In this document: piece after piece, positions 51,153 to 60,274 of the stretch | Layout of the letters: each line of letters begins with the position of its first letter | Position numbering within the stretch: the first letter of the stretch is position 1 | Source of the DNA: Lentzea waywayandensis | GTDB lineage: Bacteria > Actinomycetota > Actinomycetes > Mycobacteriales > Pseudonocardiaceae | Reading direction: 5' to 3' | DNA length: 64,000 nucleotides | Assembly: GCF_900115955.1 (NCBI RefSeq) | Contig: NZ_FOYL01000002.1 | Span: 992,001-1,056,000 of the forward strand | The notes under the pieces: generated by a model | Seen by the model: the letters and a program-made list of their open reading frames with translations, nothing else | What the model was told of the DNA's origin: nothing | Databases searched by the model: none | Program-made: the position numbers and the translations under genes

Positions 51153-52945
51153 CGGGACGTCGTCGTGGTCGTCGTCGACGCGGTGGAGACCGGCGGCAGA
51201 CCCGAAGTGGGAATCTCCCTGGCCAGGCCGAGCAGCTTCGCCTCACCGAGGGCGAACGTTCCGTCGCAGGTCCCGTTGCCACTCGTCACCTGGTACTGGA
51301 ACCTCAGCCTCAGCACCCCGGTGAGATCCAGGTCCAGTGGGACGGTCGAACCGAACCCCACTGCCGTGTTGGAGATCTGCCTGCCGTCCGCCAGCACTTC
51401 GAGCTGGACCTTCAACGCCGTACGGGCTGAGTCGTCACTGATACCCGCCGAGGCAACGAGCCGCCGGTACCCCTTCGAGAGGTTGTACTCGGCGTAGTAA
51501 GTCCGCTCCGCGCAGTAGGAGTAGAACGACGTACCCAGCGAGTGCACGTACTGCTTGGCGCCCATACCGACGACGAACGCGCTTCTCGAAGTGCCCCAAC
51601 TACCGGATGACGGTTCCTGCGAGTCGAGGTAGACGACCACTCCCGCGCGGGCGACGACGAGCTTCGCGCCTTCACCGATCGGTTGCCCGGCAGCGGGTTC
51701 CTGGCTGAGCACCGTGTCCGCAGCAGCTTTCTCGTCGACCTGGTCGACGATCTCCACCTTCATCGACCTGGGCAACGCGTCCTTCGCCGTGCTGACGTTC
51801 TTGCCGATCAGATCCGGCATCGTGGTGATCCGGACCTCGCTGGAGGTCGTGGTGGTCGACTCCGTGGTCGTCGTGGTCGTGTTGTTGTTCCCACCGGTCG
51901 GAGTGGCGGCGGCCGCGCCGTTGCCGGAACTGTTCTCCTTGGCCGACATCAACGCGTAGGTACCGCCGGCGCCACCCAGCAGAACGATGACCGCGGCCAG
52001 GATGGGGAGCGCTCGGCTTTTGCGTTTGGCAGGCGCGGACGAGGAGGCCTTGGGCACGCGGAGCACCGTTTCGTTGTCGTTGCCGTGATTCAACGGAATG
52101 GCCGCGGGCGGCAGGTCGAGACGAGTGCCGACCGGCGCGTTCAGCAGCCGCGACGAGAGGTTCAGCAGCACCGCCGAGACGAGCTCCGCGGACCGCGGCC
52201 GGGCGGCCGGGTTCTTGTGCAGCAGGTTCGCGATCACGTCCCACAGCTCGTCCGGAACGCTGTTCGGCCGCCCAGGGGCCTTCTCGCAGTGGTCGCGCAA
52301 CACCTGGAACACCGAGTCACCCACGAACGGCGTGACACCGCAGCACAGTTCGTACAGGACGATCCCGAGAGAGTAGAGATCGGCAGCCGGGCTGACGTCC
52401 TTGCCGTCGACCAGCTCGGGCGCCACGTAGTACGGCGTGCCCGCGAGCATCGTGCTGCGGCCGACCTTGGACGCGTTCGCCATCTTGGAGATGCCGAAGT
52501 CCGTGAGCCTGGGCGTGGAGGAGTCCATGAGGACGTTCTCCGGCTTGACGTCGCGGTGCACGAACCCCGCCAGGTGCACGCTGTGCAGGGCGTCCGCGAT
52601 GCCCGCGCCGATGCGCGCGACCTCGGCCGGCAACAGCGTGCCGCCCGCGGCGTTGAGCGACTTGCGCAGACTGCCGCCCCGCACGAGGTCCATCACGATC
52701 GCGGCCGTGTCGCCCTCCACGACGAGGTCGTGAACAGCGACGAGGTGCTGCCCCCGCAGGCTGGTCAGTATCGCTCGTTCCTGGTGGAACTTGGCGATGA
52801 AATCCGGATCGTCGACCAGGTCGGAACGCAGCAGCTTGAACGCATAAGGCGCGCCGCTCTCGTCCACGCCCTCGTACACCTGGCCCATCGCGCCGGAACC
52901 GAGGAACTCGCCCAGCGTGTACCGACTCCCCAAGCGTCGCGTCAT
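51149..52945 (-). CDS. Receptor Ser/Thr kinase with PASTA and NPCBM-like ectodomain
   Basis: A 598-residue kinase. Kinase domain at ~9-268 (GSGAMGQV; HRDVKPENVL with Asp132; DFG with Asp149; GTPYYVAPE). Membrane helix ~312-334. The outside part has a Thr-rich linker, one PASTA-like repeat (~374-433, MPDLIGKNVSTAKDAL) and a ~140-residue domain (~435-573) with VVYLDSQEPSSGSWG and YVHSLGTSFYSYC, closely resembling NPCBM, a putative sugar-binding module. The tail is Thr-rich again. PASTA senses cell-wall fragments in PknB, and NPCBM suggests a glycan ligand. Its likely target is the FHA exporter, whose start overlaps its stop. ATG 52945 is taken; GAGGTTT lies upstream. Confidence 0.92.
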   Translation of the reverse strand: MTRRLGSRYTLGEFLGSGAMGQVYEGVDESGAPYAFKLLRSDLVDDPDFIAKFHQERAILTSLRGQHLVAVHDLVVEGDTAAIVMDLVRGGSLRKSLNAAGGTLLPAEVARIGAGIADALHSVHLAGFVHRDVKPENVLMDSSTPRLTDFGISKMANASKVGRSTMLAGTPYYVAPELVDGKDVSPAADLYSLGIVLYELCCGVTPFVGDSVFQVLRDHCEKAPGRPNSVPDELWDVIANLLHKNPAARPRSAELVSAVLLNLSSRLLNAPVGTRLDLPPAAIPLNHGNDNETVLRVPKASSSAPAKRKSRALPILAAVIVLLGGAGGTYALMSAKENSSGNGAAAATPTGGNNNTTTTTTESTTTTSSEVRITTMPDLIGKNVSTAKDALPRSMKVEIVDQVDEKAAADTVLSQEPAAGQPIGEGAKLVVARAGVVVYLDSQEPSSGSWGTSRSAFVVGMGAKQYVHSLGTSFYSYCAERTYYAEYNLSKGYRRLVASAGISDDSARTALKVQLEVLADGRQISNTAVGFGSTVPLDLDLTGVLRLRFQYQVTSGNGTCDGTFALGEAKLLGLAREIPTSGLPPVSTASTTTTTTSR

Positions 52946-53165
52946 GCGCCGAAACCTCACTTTTTCCCACGAATTGGTGAAAGACGAGCGTAGGCGCCCA
53001 CCCCCAGGCCGCAGTGGACAGAACCGGGACAGTTCCCTGTCGCATTCTGCGGCGCCCGATGATGCCGCACCCAACGGATTCGACCAGGACAGAAAAGTGA
53101 CAGTTTCTCGGTGGAAGCAGGACATTGCCGAGTAGCAGCACGCATCGACCTATACCGTCCACGGC

Positions 53166-55985
53166 GTGGAAGCCGGTTATGACGTGTTCCTGTCGTTCAG
53201 CGGCGATGATCGGCCGCGAGTCATGGAGCTGTACGAGGCGCTGAAGGACGAGGGCCTGCGCGCGTTCATCGACGAGCGCGGCATCCGATACGGCCATGGC
53301 GTCACCGCGGAGATCACGACGGCGCTACGCGAGTCGAAGACGATGCTCGTGTACTACTCGGCTTCGTTCCCGCAGCGGTCGGCGTGCGAGTTCGAGCTGC
53401 GGTACGCCTACCTCACGGCGTTGCGCGCGGGTGAGGTCGAGCAGCGGATCCTGGTGGTCAACCCGGAGGACCCGAACACCGGCCACCTGCTACCGCTGGA
53501 GCTGAGCACCAACCGGTACGTGCGGACCTGGCAGTCGAAGCGCGATCTCGCCACCCTGGTAGCGCTGGTCCGGCAGAAGGCGGAGGCGCTGGACGGCCCG
53601 TTCCCCGGCATGGACTTCGGCCCGCCACCCCTGACGCATCACCGGAAGTTCGAGCCGACGGTGGACTTCGTCGGCAGGTACCGCGACCGGTGGGCGCTGC
53701 ACTCGGCCCTGCACCGCGGCGACCACCCGCTGATGAACCCGGTGACGGCACCGCAGGTGGCCTCGCTCACCGGCATGACCGGCATGGGCAAGACCTCGCT
53801 CGCCAAGGTGTACGTGCACGACTACGGGTTCATCTACCCCGGTGGCATCTACTGGACCGACCTGACCGGCGCGACTCGTCACGCGGACCGGGCGCGTGCG
53901 GTGCACACAGCGCGCCTGCGTGAGCTCGCCGAACAGGTCGACCGCCTGCCGGGCGGTCTGACCCGCCGTCAGCTGCTCGGCTGGTGGACTCGGCATCTGC
54001 AGGACCGGCCGGGTCCCAAGCTGTGGGTGGTGGACGCGGTACCGGCGGGCACGCCGGACGACGTTCTCGCCGAGCTGGTCCCGGACGTCGGTGGCGTGCA
54101 CACCTTGCTCATCGGGCAGCAGGAGCTCTCCCACAGCATCGCCGCACCCGTGCGACTCGACGGTCTCTCCGCGGACGACGGCCGCGAGCTCTTCTCACAG
54201 CAGCAGCGCCACCCGCCGGTGGGCGACGAGGTCGACGCCGTGGACACGGTGGTGAAACGTCTGGGCGGGCACCCCTATGCGATCCGGTTCGCCGCGGCGG
54301 GAGCCCGCGGGCGAGAGGGGCTCTGGCACCTGCGCAAACGGGTCGACCACCTCACCTCCGACGCCGGGGTGCTCGACCGGGCCCTGGCGATGACCCGCGA
54401 CGCGATCGAACACCGTGACGGCCCTGAACGCATCGTGCTCGTGCTGTCCGCGGTGTGCGCACCCGAACCGTTGCCGGCGGCATTGATCAGCAAGGTCATC
54501 GGGGCGCTGGAACCGTCGGCGCTCCCCCACACGGCCGCGGTGCTGACCAAGCTGGACCAGGACCGGCTCGTCGCTCAGGAAGACACGTCGTGGCAGGTGC
54601 ACCAACTGGTGCGCGAGGCAATGACGCAGAGCGCCGGACAGGACGAGCAGGGCGCGGTCGCCGTGGTCGCAGCGCGTCAGCTGCTCGCACTGGCCGAGAC
54701 CGGCACAGCCGAGCTGGCACCGCACGCACGCGCGTTGCTCTCCCGGACCACGTCGTCACCCGACCTGTCGATCTCGCTCAACGAGCTGGTAGCCGCCCAT
54801 CACGACGCGCGTGGTGAGCCCGGCCTCGCGGCACCGCGCCACGAGGAGCTGTTCGGCTGGCAGCCCGACCAGCTCGGCCACCTGCACGCGGCGGCCCGGA
54901 ACAGGTTCGCCGCCGGCGACTACGACAAGGCACTGGAACACGCCGGCAAGCTCGCCGAACTCGCGCAGGACGACGTGACGACCATGCGGGCAGACCACGT
55001 CCGAGCCGATGTGCTGGACGCCAGGACCCGGCACCGCGAAGCCGAACCGATCTGGCAACGACTGGTCACGGGCGACGCGCTGAAGAGCGCACCACCGCAG
55101 GAGCAGATCACGGTCCGCACCGCGCACGTTCGCAACCGCCGCGCGCTCGGTTACTTCACCGAAGCGACCAGCCTGGCGAACACGCTGGTGGCCGAGATGG
55201 GCGGACAGTTCACCGAGGAGTTGATACCCCTTCAGCTCGAGCTGGTCGCCATCGGAATGGCGACGGAGGACCGCATCGGCGCGCGCATCAAGGCCAAGGA
55301 GATCGTCGATCACTACCAGCGCCAAGGACTTCCCGGCCACATCCACGCGCTGGAGGCCGCGGCGCTGCTGCACGAGGCGCAGCTGGAGGTCTTCATCCTG
55401 GAGAAGTTCCCGGCCAAGGAGGACTGGGTGAGAGCTGAGGTGGCGTTGCGCGAACAGGTGGCGGCCGCCCGCCGCGAGTTCGGCGCCGGCAACCCGAGGA
55501 CTCTGGCCGCGACCGTGGCACACCTGCGGGTCATGGTCGGGCAGGGTGCCCCTCACCTGGTCTTGGCCGAGTACGCGGACCTGGCCGGCATCGTGGCCGA
55601 ACACCTCGGCTCCGACCACCGGCTCCACCTGCGCACCGTGTTCCTCCTCGGCCAGGCACACGCCCAGAACAGAGATCGTGACCAGGCGTTCGACCACTAC
55701 ACCCGAGCTCTGAACGGCCAGGAGCGCGTGCTCGGCGCCGGCCACCCGGAAACGCTGAGAACGCGTTACGAGCTCGGGATCATGCACTTCTGGCGAGGCG
55801 ACCGCGCGGAGGCCAGGCGGACGTTCCGATCGGTGCGACGCGACGCGGTGGAGGAGATGGGACGCCGCAACGACCTCTACGGCCAGGCGTTCACGGCCGA
55901 ACTCCTGGCGACCATCCTCCCGAGCGCGGCGATGCACGCGTTCGACTGGTTCGAGCAGCAAGTCGCCAGAAAGCGCGAGTCCTGA
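53166..55985 (+). CDS. TIR-NB-ARC-TPR STAND protein (candidate defence NADase)
   Basis: A 939-residue protein. Residues ~4-140 are a TIR domain (YDVFLSFSGDDRPRVMELYE; Glu75 in SACEFELRY is placed like the catalytic NADase Glu). Residues ~165-430 are an NB-ARC-like ATPase with Walker A TGMTGMGKTS (202-211), a degenerate Walker B (LWVVDAV) and GGHPYAIRFAA. The C-terminal ~430 residues are TPR-like repeats (HLHAAARNRFAAGDYDKALE; RTVFLLGQAHAQNRDRDQAF). Such proteins sense a trigger through the repeats, oligomerise and deplete NAD+ or signal. There is no ribosome site; TATACC at 53151-53156 predicts a leaderless mRNA at GTG 53166. It is divergent from the receptor kinase. Confidence 0.9.
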   Translation: MEAGYDVFLSFSGDDRPRVMELYEALKDEGLRAFIDERGIRYGHGVTAEITTALRESKTMLVYYSASFPQRSACEFELRYAYLTALRAGEVEQRILVVNPEDPNTGHLLPLELSTNRYVRTWQSKRDLATLVALVRQKAEALDGPFPGMDFGPPPLTHHRKFEPTVDFVGRYRDRWALHSALHRGDHPLMNPVTAPQVASLTGMTGMGKTSLAKVYVHDYGFIYPGGIYWTDLTGATRHADRARAVHTARLRELAEQVDRLPGGLTRRQLLGWWTRHLQDRPGPKLWVVDAVPAGTPDDVLAELVPDVGGVHTLLIGQQELSHSIAAPVRLDGLSADDGRELFSQQQRHPPVGDEVDAVDTVVKRLGGHPYAIRFAAAGARGREGLWHLRKRVDHLTSDAGVLDRALAMTRDAIEHRDGPERIVLVLSAVCAPEPLPAALISKVIGALEPSALPHTAAVLTKLDQDRLVAQEDTSWQVHQLVREAMTQSAGQDEQGAVAVVAARQLLALAETGTAELAPHARALLSRTTSSPDLSISLNELVAAHHDARGEPGLAAPRHEELFGWQPDQLGHLHAAARNRFAAGDYDKALEHAGKLAELAQDDVTTMRADHVRADVLDARTRHREAEPIWQRLVTGDALKSAPPQEQITVRTAHVRNRRALGYFTEATSLANTLVAEMGGQFTEELIPLQLELVAIGMATEDRIGARIKAKEIVDHYQRQGLPGHIHALEAAALLHEAQLEVFILEKFPAKEDWVRAEVALREQVAAARREFGAGNPRTLAATVAHLRVMVGQGAPHLVLAEYADLAGIVAEHLGSDHRLHLRTVFLLGQAHAQNRDRDQAFDHYTRALNGQERVLGAGHPETLRTRYELGIMHFWRGDRAEARRTFRSVRRDAVEEMGRRNDLYGQAFTAELLATILPSAAMHAFDWFEQQVARKRES

Positions 55986-56137
55986 TTTTGTCGTGTTTTT
56001 TGCAAGTTTCCCGAAGTTGACATTCTTTGCCACCTGGAAAACAACGTTCTCGCAAAGCCGGTAACGCACCCGATGCCATCGTCGACATAGCGCTCAGAAA
56101 ACCGAGTCTATTGGGGACGATCTGGTCGGAGGGAAGC

Positions 56138-56881
56138 ATGACCGTCTCGACGCATCAGCTCGTGTGCGAGCTGAAATCGTTATGCCGCGGTCGTGGCGTG
56201 CAGGCGCCTGGTCTCGAGCGACACATCGGTCCGTTCTTGCGCACCGCAACCGCGGTGGAAGAGCACGACGGCGCGGAAATGAGCAGGGAGAAACTCCGGA
56301 CGTGGGTCGACGGCCTCGTCCACGTGCTGCCGGAAGACCTGCGACTGGTCGTCACCACCGCGCTCGGCTTGAACCCGCAAGCACAACACCTGTTTCTCTC
56401 TCATCGGCTGGACTGGCTCGCCGACCGCTCACACAGGGACGCGCGCACCGTCCGACGCAGACTCGACGACGGATTCGCGCGCCTGGCCGAGGCAGCGCTC
56501 CGGCCACGCCGGCGGCCACGGGAAGAGTGGTACATCGCGCGCATCCGCGTGGAACTCCGGCTGAACGAGTCGCCACCGACCCGCGTCGAACACTGGACGG
56601 TCGTGGCCCTGCGCGACGGCGTGGACGAGTTCACTCTTCCCTGCACCACCGACGTGACCGTGCTGAAAGGAGCGCTGAAAGGAGAGTGCGGGCTGCGTTT
56701 CCGGGAACCGCTGCGCGCAGGCGAGACCCAGGAGTTCTGGGTGCGAGCACCCCTGTCCGCGCCGGCGAGCTACGCCATGCGGTGTGAACGCTTCGACCTG
56801 ATCGTGACCGACGCGCCCACGAGCGACCTGCCGGCACCTCGTGGTGCGAACCAGCGAACTTGGGCGACGGCGACCACCTGA
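56138..56881 (+). CDS. Two-domain protein of unrecognised actinobacterial family (short paralogue)
   Basis: A 247-residue paralogue of the protein at 48015-49073. The helical N-domain aligns throughout (LVCELKSLCRGRG, IGPFLRTA, VTTALGLN, HRDARTVRRRLDDGF). The beta-rich C-domain keeps GETQEFWVRAPL and RCERFDLIV but lacks the last ~80 residues of the long copy. ATG 56138 has a GGAGGGA site. It lies 152 bases after the TIR gene in the same direction; the spacer has T-rich runs and a TTGACA, so it may have its own promoter. Function unknown; partnership with the TIR protein is a guess from position. Confidence 0.75.
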   Translation: MTVSTHQLVCELKSLCRGRGVQAPGLERHIGPFLRTATAVEEHDGAEMSREKLRTWVDGLVHVLPEDLRLVVTTALGLNPQAQHLFLSHRLDWLADRSHRDARTVRRRLDDGFARLAEAALRPRRRPREEWYIARIRVELRLNESPPTRVEHWTVVALRDGVDEFTLPCTTDVTVLKGALKGECGLRFREPLRAGETQEFWVRAPLSAPASYAMRCERFDLIVTDAPTSDLPAPRGANQRTWATATT

Positions 56882-57015
56882 GCCGGTCACGACGAGCCAA
56901 CGTACACAAAGGACTCAGTCGAGCCCGCCCAGCGGAACGCGGAGGACGGGCCGACTGTCGCGCACGAACGGGATGCAAGGCAGGCCGTGACAGCGTCCAC
57001 GACCGCTGCCCGATC

Positions 57016-60000
57016 TCAGGAAGCCGGTTCGGCGGTCGCCGCCGCTGCGGCGCTACCTCCCCCGGTGAACTTCCACCGCCCGTGCGGCACCTTCACCACC
57101 GCGACACCGCTGGAATGCGGCACGTGCACCTCGGCGGTTGATCCGACCGGCACCTCGACGGTCAGCCGCAGCACGCCGTCGACCTTGGCCCACGCCACGC
57201 TGATGCGTCCGCGCACGCTCTCGAACTCCATCCGCGCCCAGGACAGGGCTGTCACGGAAGGCCGGACCGTGAACGTCCGGTAGCCGGCGTCGCCCGGCCG
57301 CAGACCGGCGACGTGCTCGTACAGCCACTGTGCGACGGTGCCCTTGAAGTAGTGGTTGCGGGAACGGGTGCCGGTGTCCCACATCTCCCACATGGTGTCG
57401 GCGCCGTTCGAGAACCAGTGGCCCCAGCTCGGGTACGAACGCTCGGTGGCCATGGCGTGCGCGACGTCGGCGTGACCGTTGTCGCCCAACGCCTGGAGCA
57501 GCACGCTGGCGCCTAGGCAGCCGACGTTGACGTGGTTGCCGTTCGCGCGGACCTCGGCGGCCAGCTTGTCCGCGACGGTCTGGACGGAGCCGGCGGGCAC
57601 CATGCCGAACGCGAGCGGGATCGCGTTCGACGTCTGCCGGTAGTCGGTGTCCTTGGCGGTGCGGTAGTAGCCGTCCAGGAACGCGGCGTTGAACGCCGAC
57701 AACAGGTTCGCGGCCACCTCGCGGTAGCGCGGGACGGGCTTGCCGATCACGTCACCGAGTTCGGCGGTGTGCACCAACGCCCGGTAGAGGTACGCGGTGG
57801 CGGTGAGCCTGGTGTCCTCGGGCGGGATGCCGCCCGAGCCGGGCGGCAGGAAGTCGCCCAGCGCGGTGATCGCGAGGCCGTCGCGCAGCCTGCCGATCTC
57901 CCAGTCCAGGTAGCGGGTGAGCACCGGCCAGTGCTGCGCGGGCAGGCGGTCGTCGCCGTAGATCCGGTACATCTCCCTGAGCACGAACGGGTACACGGTC
58001 GTCCACTCGGGAGCGGGCGCGAGTTCGCGGTAGCCCCAGCCTCCGCTCGGGACGATCACCGGGAGCTGTCCGGCCGTGTCCTGGCTGTCGGCGAGGTCGC
58101 CCAGCCACTTGGTGAAGAACTTCGCCATCCCGAACTCGGCGAGCATCGACGGCGCGCCGACCTGCGCGTCGCCCGTCCAGCCGTTCTTCTCGTAGGTCGG
58201 GGTGTCGGTGGGGATGCCGTGCAGGTTGTTGGCGACGGTGCGGCGCATCGCGGCGTCGTACTGCTCGAACAGCGGCTCGGAGCAGCGGAAGGTGCTGGCC
58301 TGCGGCACGTCCGAGTGCACCAGCCGGCCGACGAGCTTCGGTGCCGTCGTCAGTCCGGTCACCTCGACGTAGCGGAAACCCTTGTACGAGAACTTCGGTT
58401 CCCACGTCTCCGCGCCGCCGGCACAGATGTACTCGTCGAGCTGGATTCGGTTGCCGGTGACGTGGCCGTTCTCCATGTGAACGCTGCCATCGGGGTTCAG
58501 CGTCTCGCCGTGCTTGAGCCGCACCAGGGTTCCGGCGGGGGCGGTGACGGTGAGCTGCGTCCAGCCGGACATCGTGCGGCCCATGTCGGCCACGAACACG
58601 CCCGGTTTGAGCACGCTCACAGTCGGCGTGACCGACTCGATCACGCGGATCGGTTCGTGCTCCTGGGCCTTCAGCGTGCCCTTCGGCGCGGGCCTGATCG
58701 TCGTGCGCTGCCACGTGCCGTCGGCGAAGCCCGGTTTCGTCCAGTCGCGCGGGGCTAGGCGGGCGTCGTAGGTCTCGCCGGTGTAGAGCGAGTTCGAGAC
58801 CGTGGGACCGTCGGTCAGGCGCCATTCCTCGTCCGACGTGATGGTCGTGCGCGTGCCGTCCGGGTGGTCGATCTCCAGCTGTGCCAGCAGTTTCGGTTCG
58901 TCGTGCCACGGCGGGCGCTCCCACCGCCACACGTTCGGTGTCTTCATGCCGTAGAAGCCGCGGCCCAGCGTCACGCCGATCGCGTTGCGGCCACGGCGGA
59001 CCAGGTTGGTGACGTCGTGCGTCGCGTACAGAACGGTGTTGTCGTAGTCGGTGAATCCGGGGTCGAGCACGCGGTCGCCGACGCGGCGGCCGTTGATCTC
59101 GGTCTCGTGGTACGCGAGACCGCTGACGTACAGCCGGGCGCGCCTGACCGGCTTGGCCAGCGTGAACTCCCTGCGCAGCAACGGCGCCGGTTGCTCCTTC
59201 ACCGTGACGTTCGCTCCCCACGGCCCCTGGCCGTACGGTTCGAGCACGGTCGCGGGCGTCCACGCCGAGTCGTCGAAGTCCGGCGTCTGCCAGCCGGGTT
59301 GTTCGGTCTGCGCGACCTTCCAGCCAGGACCGGTGACGATCTCGCGCTGACCGTCGGGAAGATCGACCACCAGTCGCAGCAGGAGTCCGGCCGGACCCGG
59401 CGACCTGTTGGTGGCACGGGCGGCCAGCACGATCCGCCGACCGGCCAGGCGGGTCACGTCGGCGCGTTGCCCGACCTTCCAGACGTCGACCTGTTCCGGG
59501 ACGTGCAGGACCTCAGAGCCATTGAGGTACAACGTGAAGTCGTCGTCCGCGGTCGCGACGAGCCTGGCCCTGACCGCGTCCGCGGGGAGTTCGACCGACG
59601 TCCGGAACCACCGGCTCTCCGCCGGTGTCGTCGCCGACCAGATCCACGAGGCGCCGGCGAAGGTGATCGACGTGTCGGCGGCGCCGATCCACCGCGCCTG
59701 CCACGGCGTGCCGAGCAGGGCGGTCTCCCACCAGTTCGTCGTGCTCCACGCCGACACCCGGCCGGAGCCGTCCCACACGCGCACCCGCCAGTGGTAACGC
59801 GTGCGCGGCTTCAGTTCCTTGCCCGCGAACGGAACCCCGACCGTGCGGTCGGAGGCGACCCGGCCGGACTGCCACACGTCCGACCGTCCAGGAGAGGTGC
59901 CGACCTCGACCTGGTAGGCCGTCTGCCGAGCACCGGTACCGCCGGCGGCGAGTGTCCAGCCGAGCCTCGGTGCCGTGACATCGGTGCCCAGCAACGTTTC

Positions 60001-60135
60001 CGCGTACTCGACGGTCGTGCGCACGACCCGCAACCCGCCGGCCTTCTCATCGGGCCCGGCGTGCGCCACCCCGACCGGGAGCGCCGTCGCGGACAGCCCG
60101 ACGGCCGATGTCCTGAGGAACTCACGTCTGCGCAC
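57016..60135 (-). CDS. Secreted GH78 alpha-L-rhamnosidase
   Basis: A 1039-residue exported enzyme. A twin-arginine signal (RRREFLRTSAVGLSATALPV, cut near AHA) is followed by Fn3-like and beta-sandwich domains (RARLYVSGLAYHETEINGRR typical of the family), an (alpha/alpha)6 barrel and a C-terminal beta-sandwich ending VPVGSTAEVHVPHSSG. Acidic catalytic candidates lie in TYEKNGWTGDAQV and around MWEMWDTG. GTG 60135 has AAGGTGGAG. It releases L-rhamnose from pectic side chains or glycosides outside the membrane and carries the operator of the rhamnose regulon, 27 kb from the importer. Confidence 0.94.
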   Translation of the reverse strand: MRRREFLRTSAVGLSATALPVGVAHAGPDEKAGGLRVVRTTVEYAETLLGTDVTAPRLGWTLAAGGTGARQTAYQVEVGTSPGRSDVWQSGRVASDRTVGVPFAGKELKPRTRYHWRVRVWDGSGRVSAWSTTNWWETALLGTPWQARWIGAADTSITFAGASWIWSATTPAESRWFRTSVELPADAVRARLVATADDDFTLYLNGSEVLHVPEQVDVWKVGQRADVTRLAGRRIVLAARATNRSPGPAGLLLRLVVDLPDGQREIVTGPGWKVAQTEQPGWQTPDFDDSAWTPATVLEPYGQGPWGANVTVKEQPAPLLRREFTLAKPVRRARLYVSGLAYHETEINGRRVGDRVLDPGFTDYDNTVLYATHDVTNLVRRGRNAIGVTLGRGFYGMKTPNVWRWERPPWHDEPKLLAQLEIDHPDGTRTTITSDEEWRLTDGPTVSNSLYTGETYDARLAPRDWTKPGFADGTWQRTTIRPAPKGTLKAQEHEPIRVIESVTPTVSVLKPGVFVADMGRTMSGWTQLTVTAPAGTLVRLKHGETLNPDGSVHMENGHVTGNRIQLDEYICAGGAETWEPKFSYKGFRYVEVTGLTTAPKLVGRLVHSDVPQASTFRCSEPLFEQYDAAMRRTVANNLHGIPTDTPTYEKNGWTGDAQVGAPSMLAEFGMAKFFTKWLGDLADSQDTAGQLPVIVPSGGWGYRELAPAPEWTTVYPFVLREMYRIYGDDRLPAQHWPVLTRYLDWEIGRLRDGLAITALGDFLPPGSGGIPPEDTRLTATAYLYRALVHTAELGDVIGKPVPRYREVAANLLSAFNAAFLDGYYRTAKDTDYRQTSNAIPLAFGMVPAGSVQTVADKLAAEVRANGNHVNVGCLGASVLLQALGDNGHADVAHAMATERSYPSWGHWFSNGADTMWEMWDTGTRSRNHYFKGTVAQWLYEHVAGLRPGDAGYRTFTVRPSVTALSWARMEFESVRGRISVAWAKVDGVLRLTVEVPVGSTAEVHVPHSSGVAVVKVPHGRWKFTGGGSAAAAATAEPAS

Positions 60136-60157
60136 GTCGTCTCCACCTTCGTCGCTG

Positions 60158-60273
60158 GATGAAACGTTTCAATCGCTGCGTCGAGGGCCAGACTGTGGTG
60201 GGCGAGACGGAGTGTCAAGGACTGCGGGAGCAGGCTGTCCACAATCGGACATCACCGGTTGAATCGTTTAAAC
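60158..60273 (-). promoter_or_regulatory. Promoter and two operators of the GH78 gene (rhamnose regulon)
   Basis: Minus strand: TTGACA (60218-60213), 17 bases, CAGTCT (60195-60190), start near 60183. The operator GATGAAACGTTTCAAT (60158-60173, with perfect core TGAAACGTTTCA) lies at about +10 to +25. A second site GTTGAATCGTTTAAAC (60258-60273) is ~85 bases upstream. Both fit the GTTgAAACGTTTCAAC pattern at 33403 and 33482, and the pair would allow DNA looping. Confidence 0.65.
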
Positions 60274-60274
60274 G

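Noticed and set aside
53041-53165. A cyclic-nucleotide or CBASS-type system next to the TIR gene
   Set aside because: No cyclase, SAVED or other nucleotide-sensor gene is present; the TIR protein carries its own NB-ARC sensor module.
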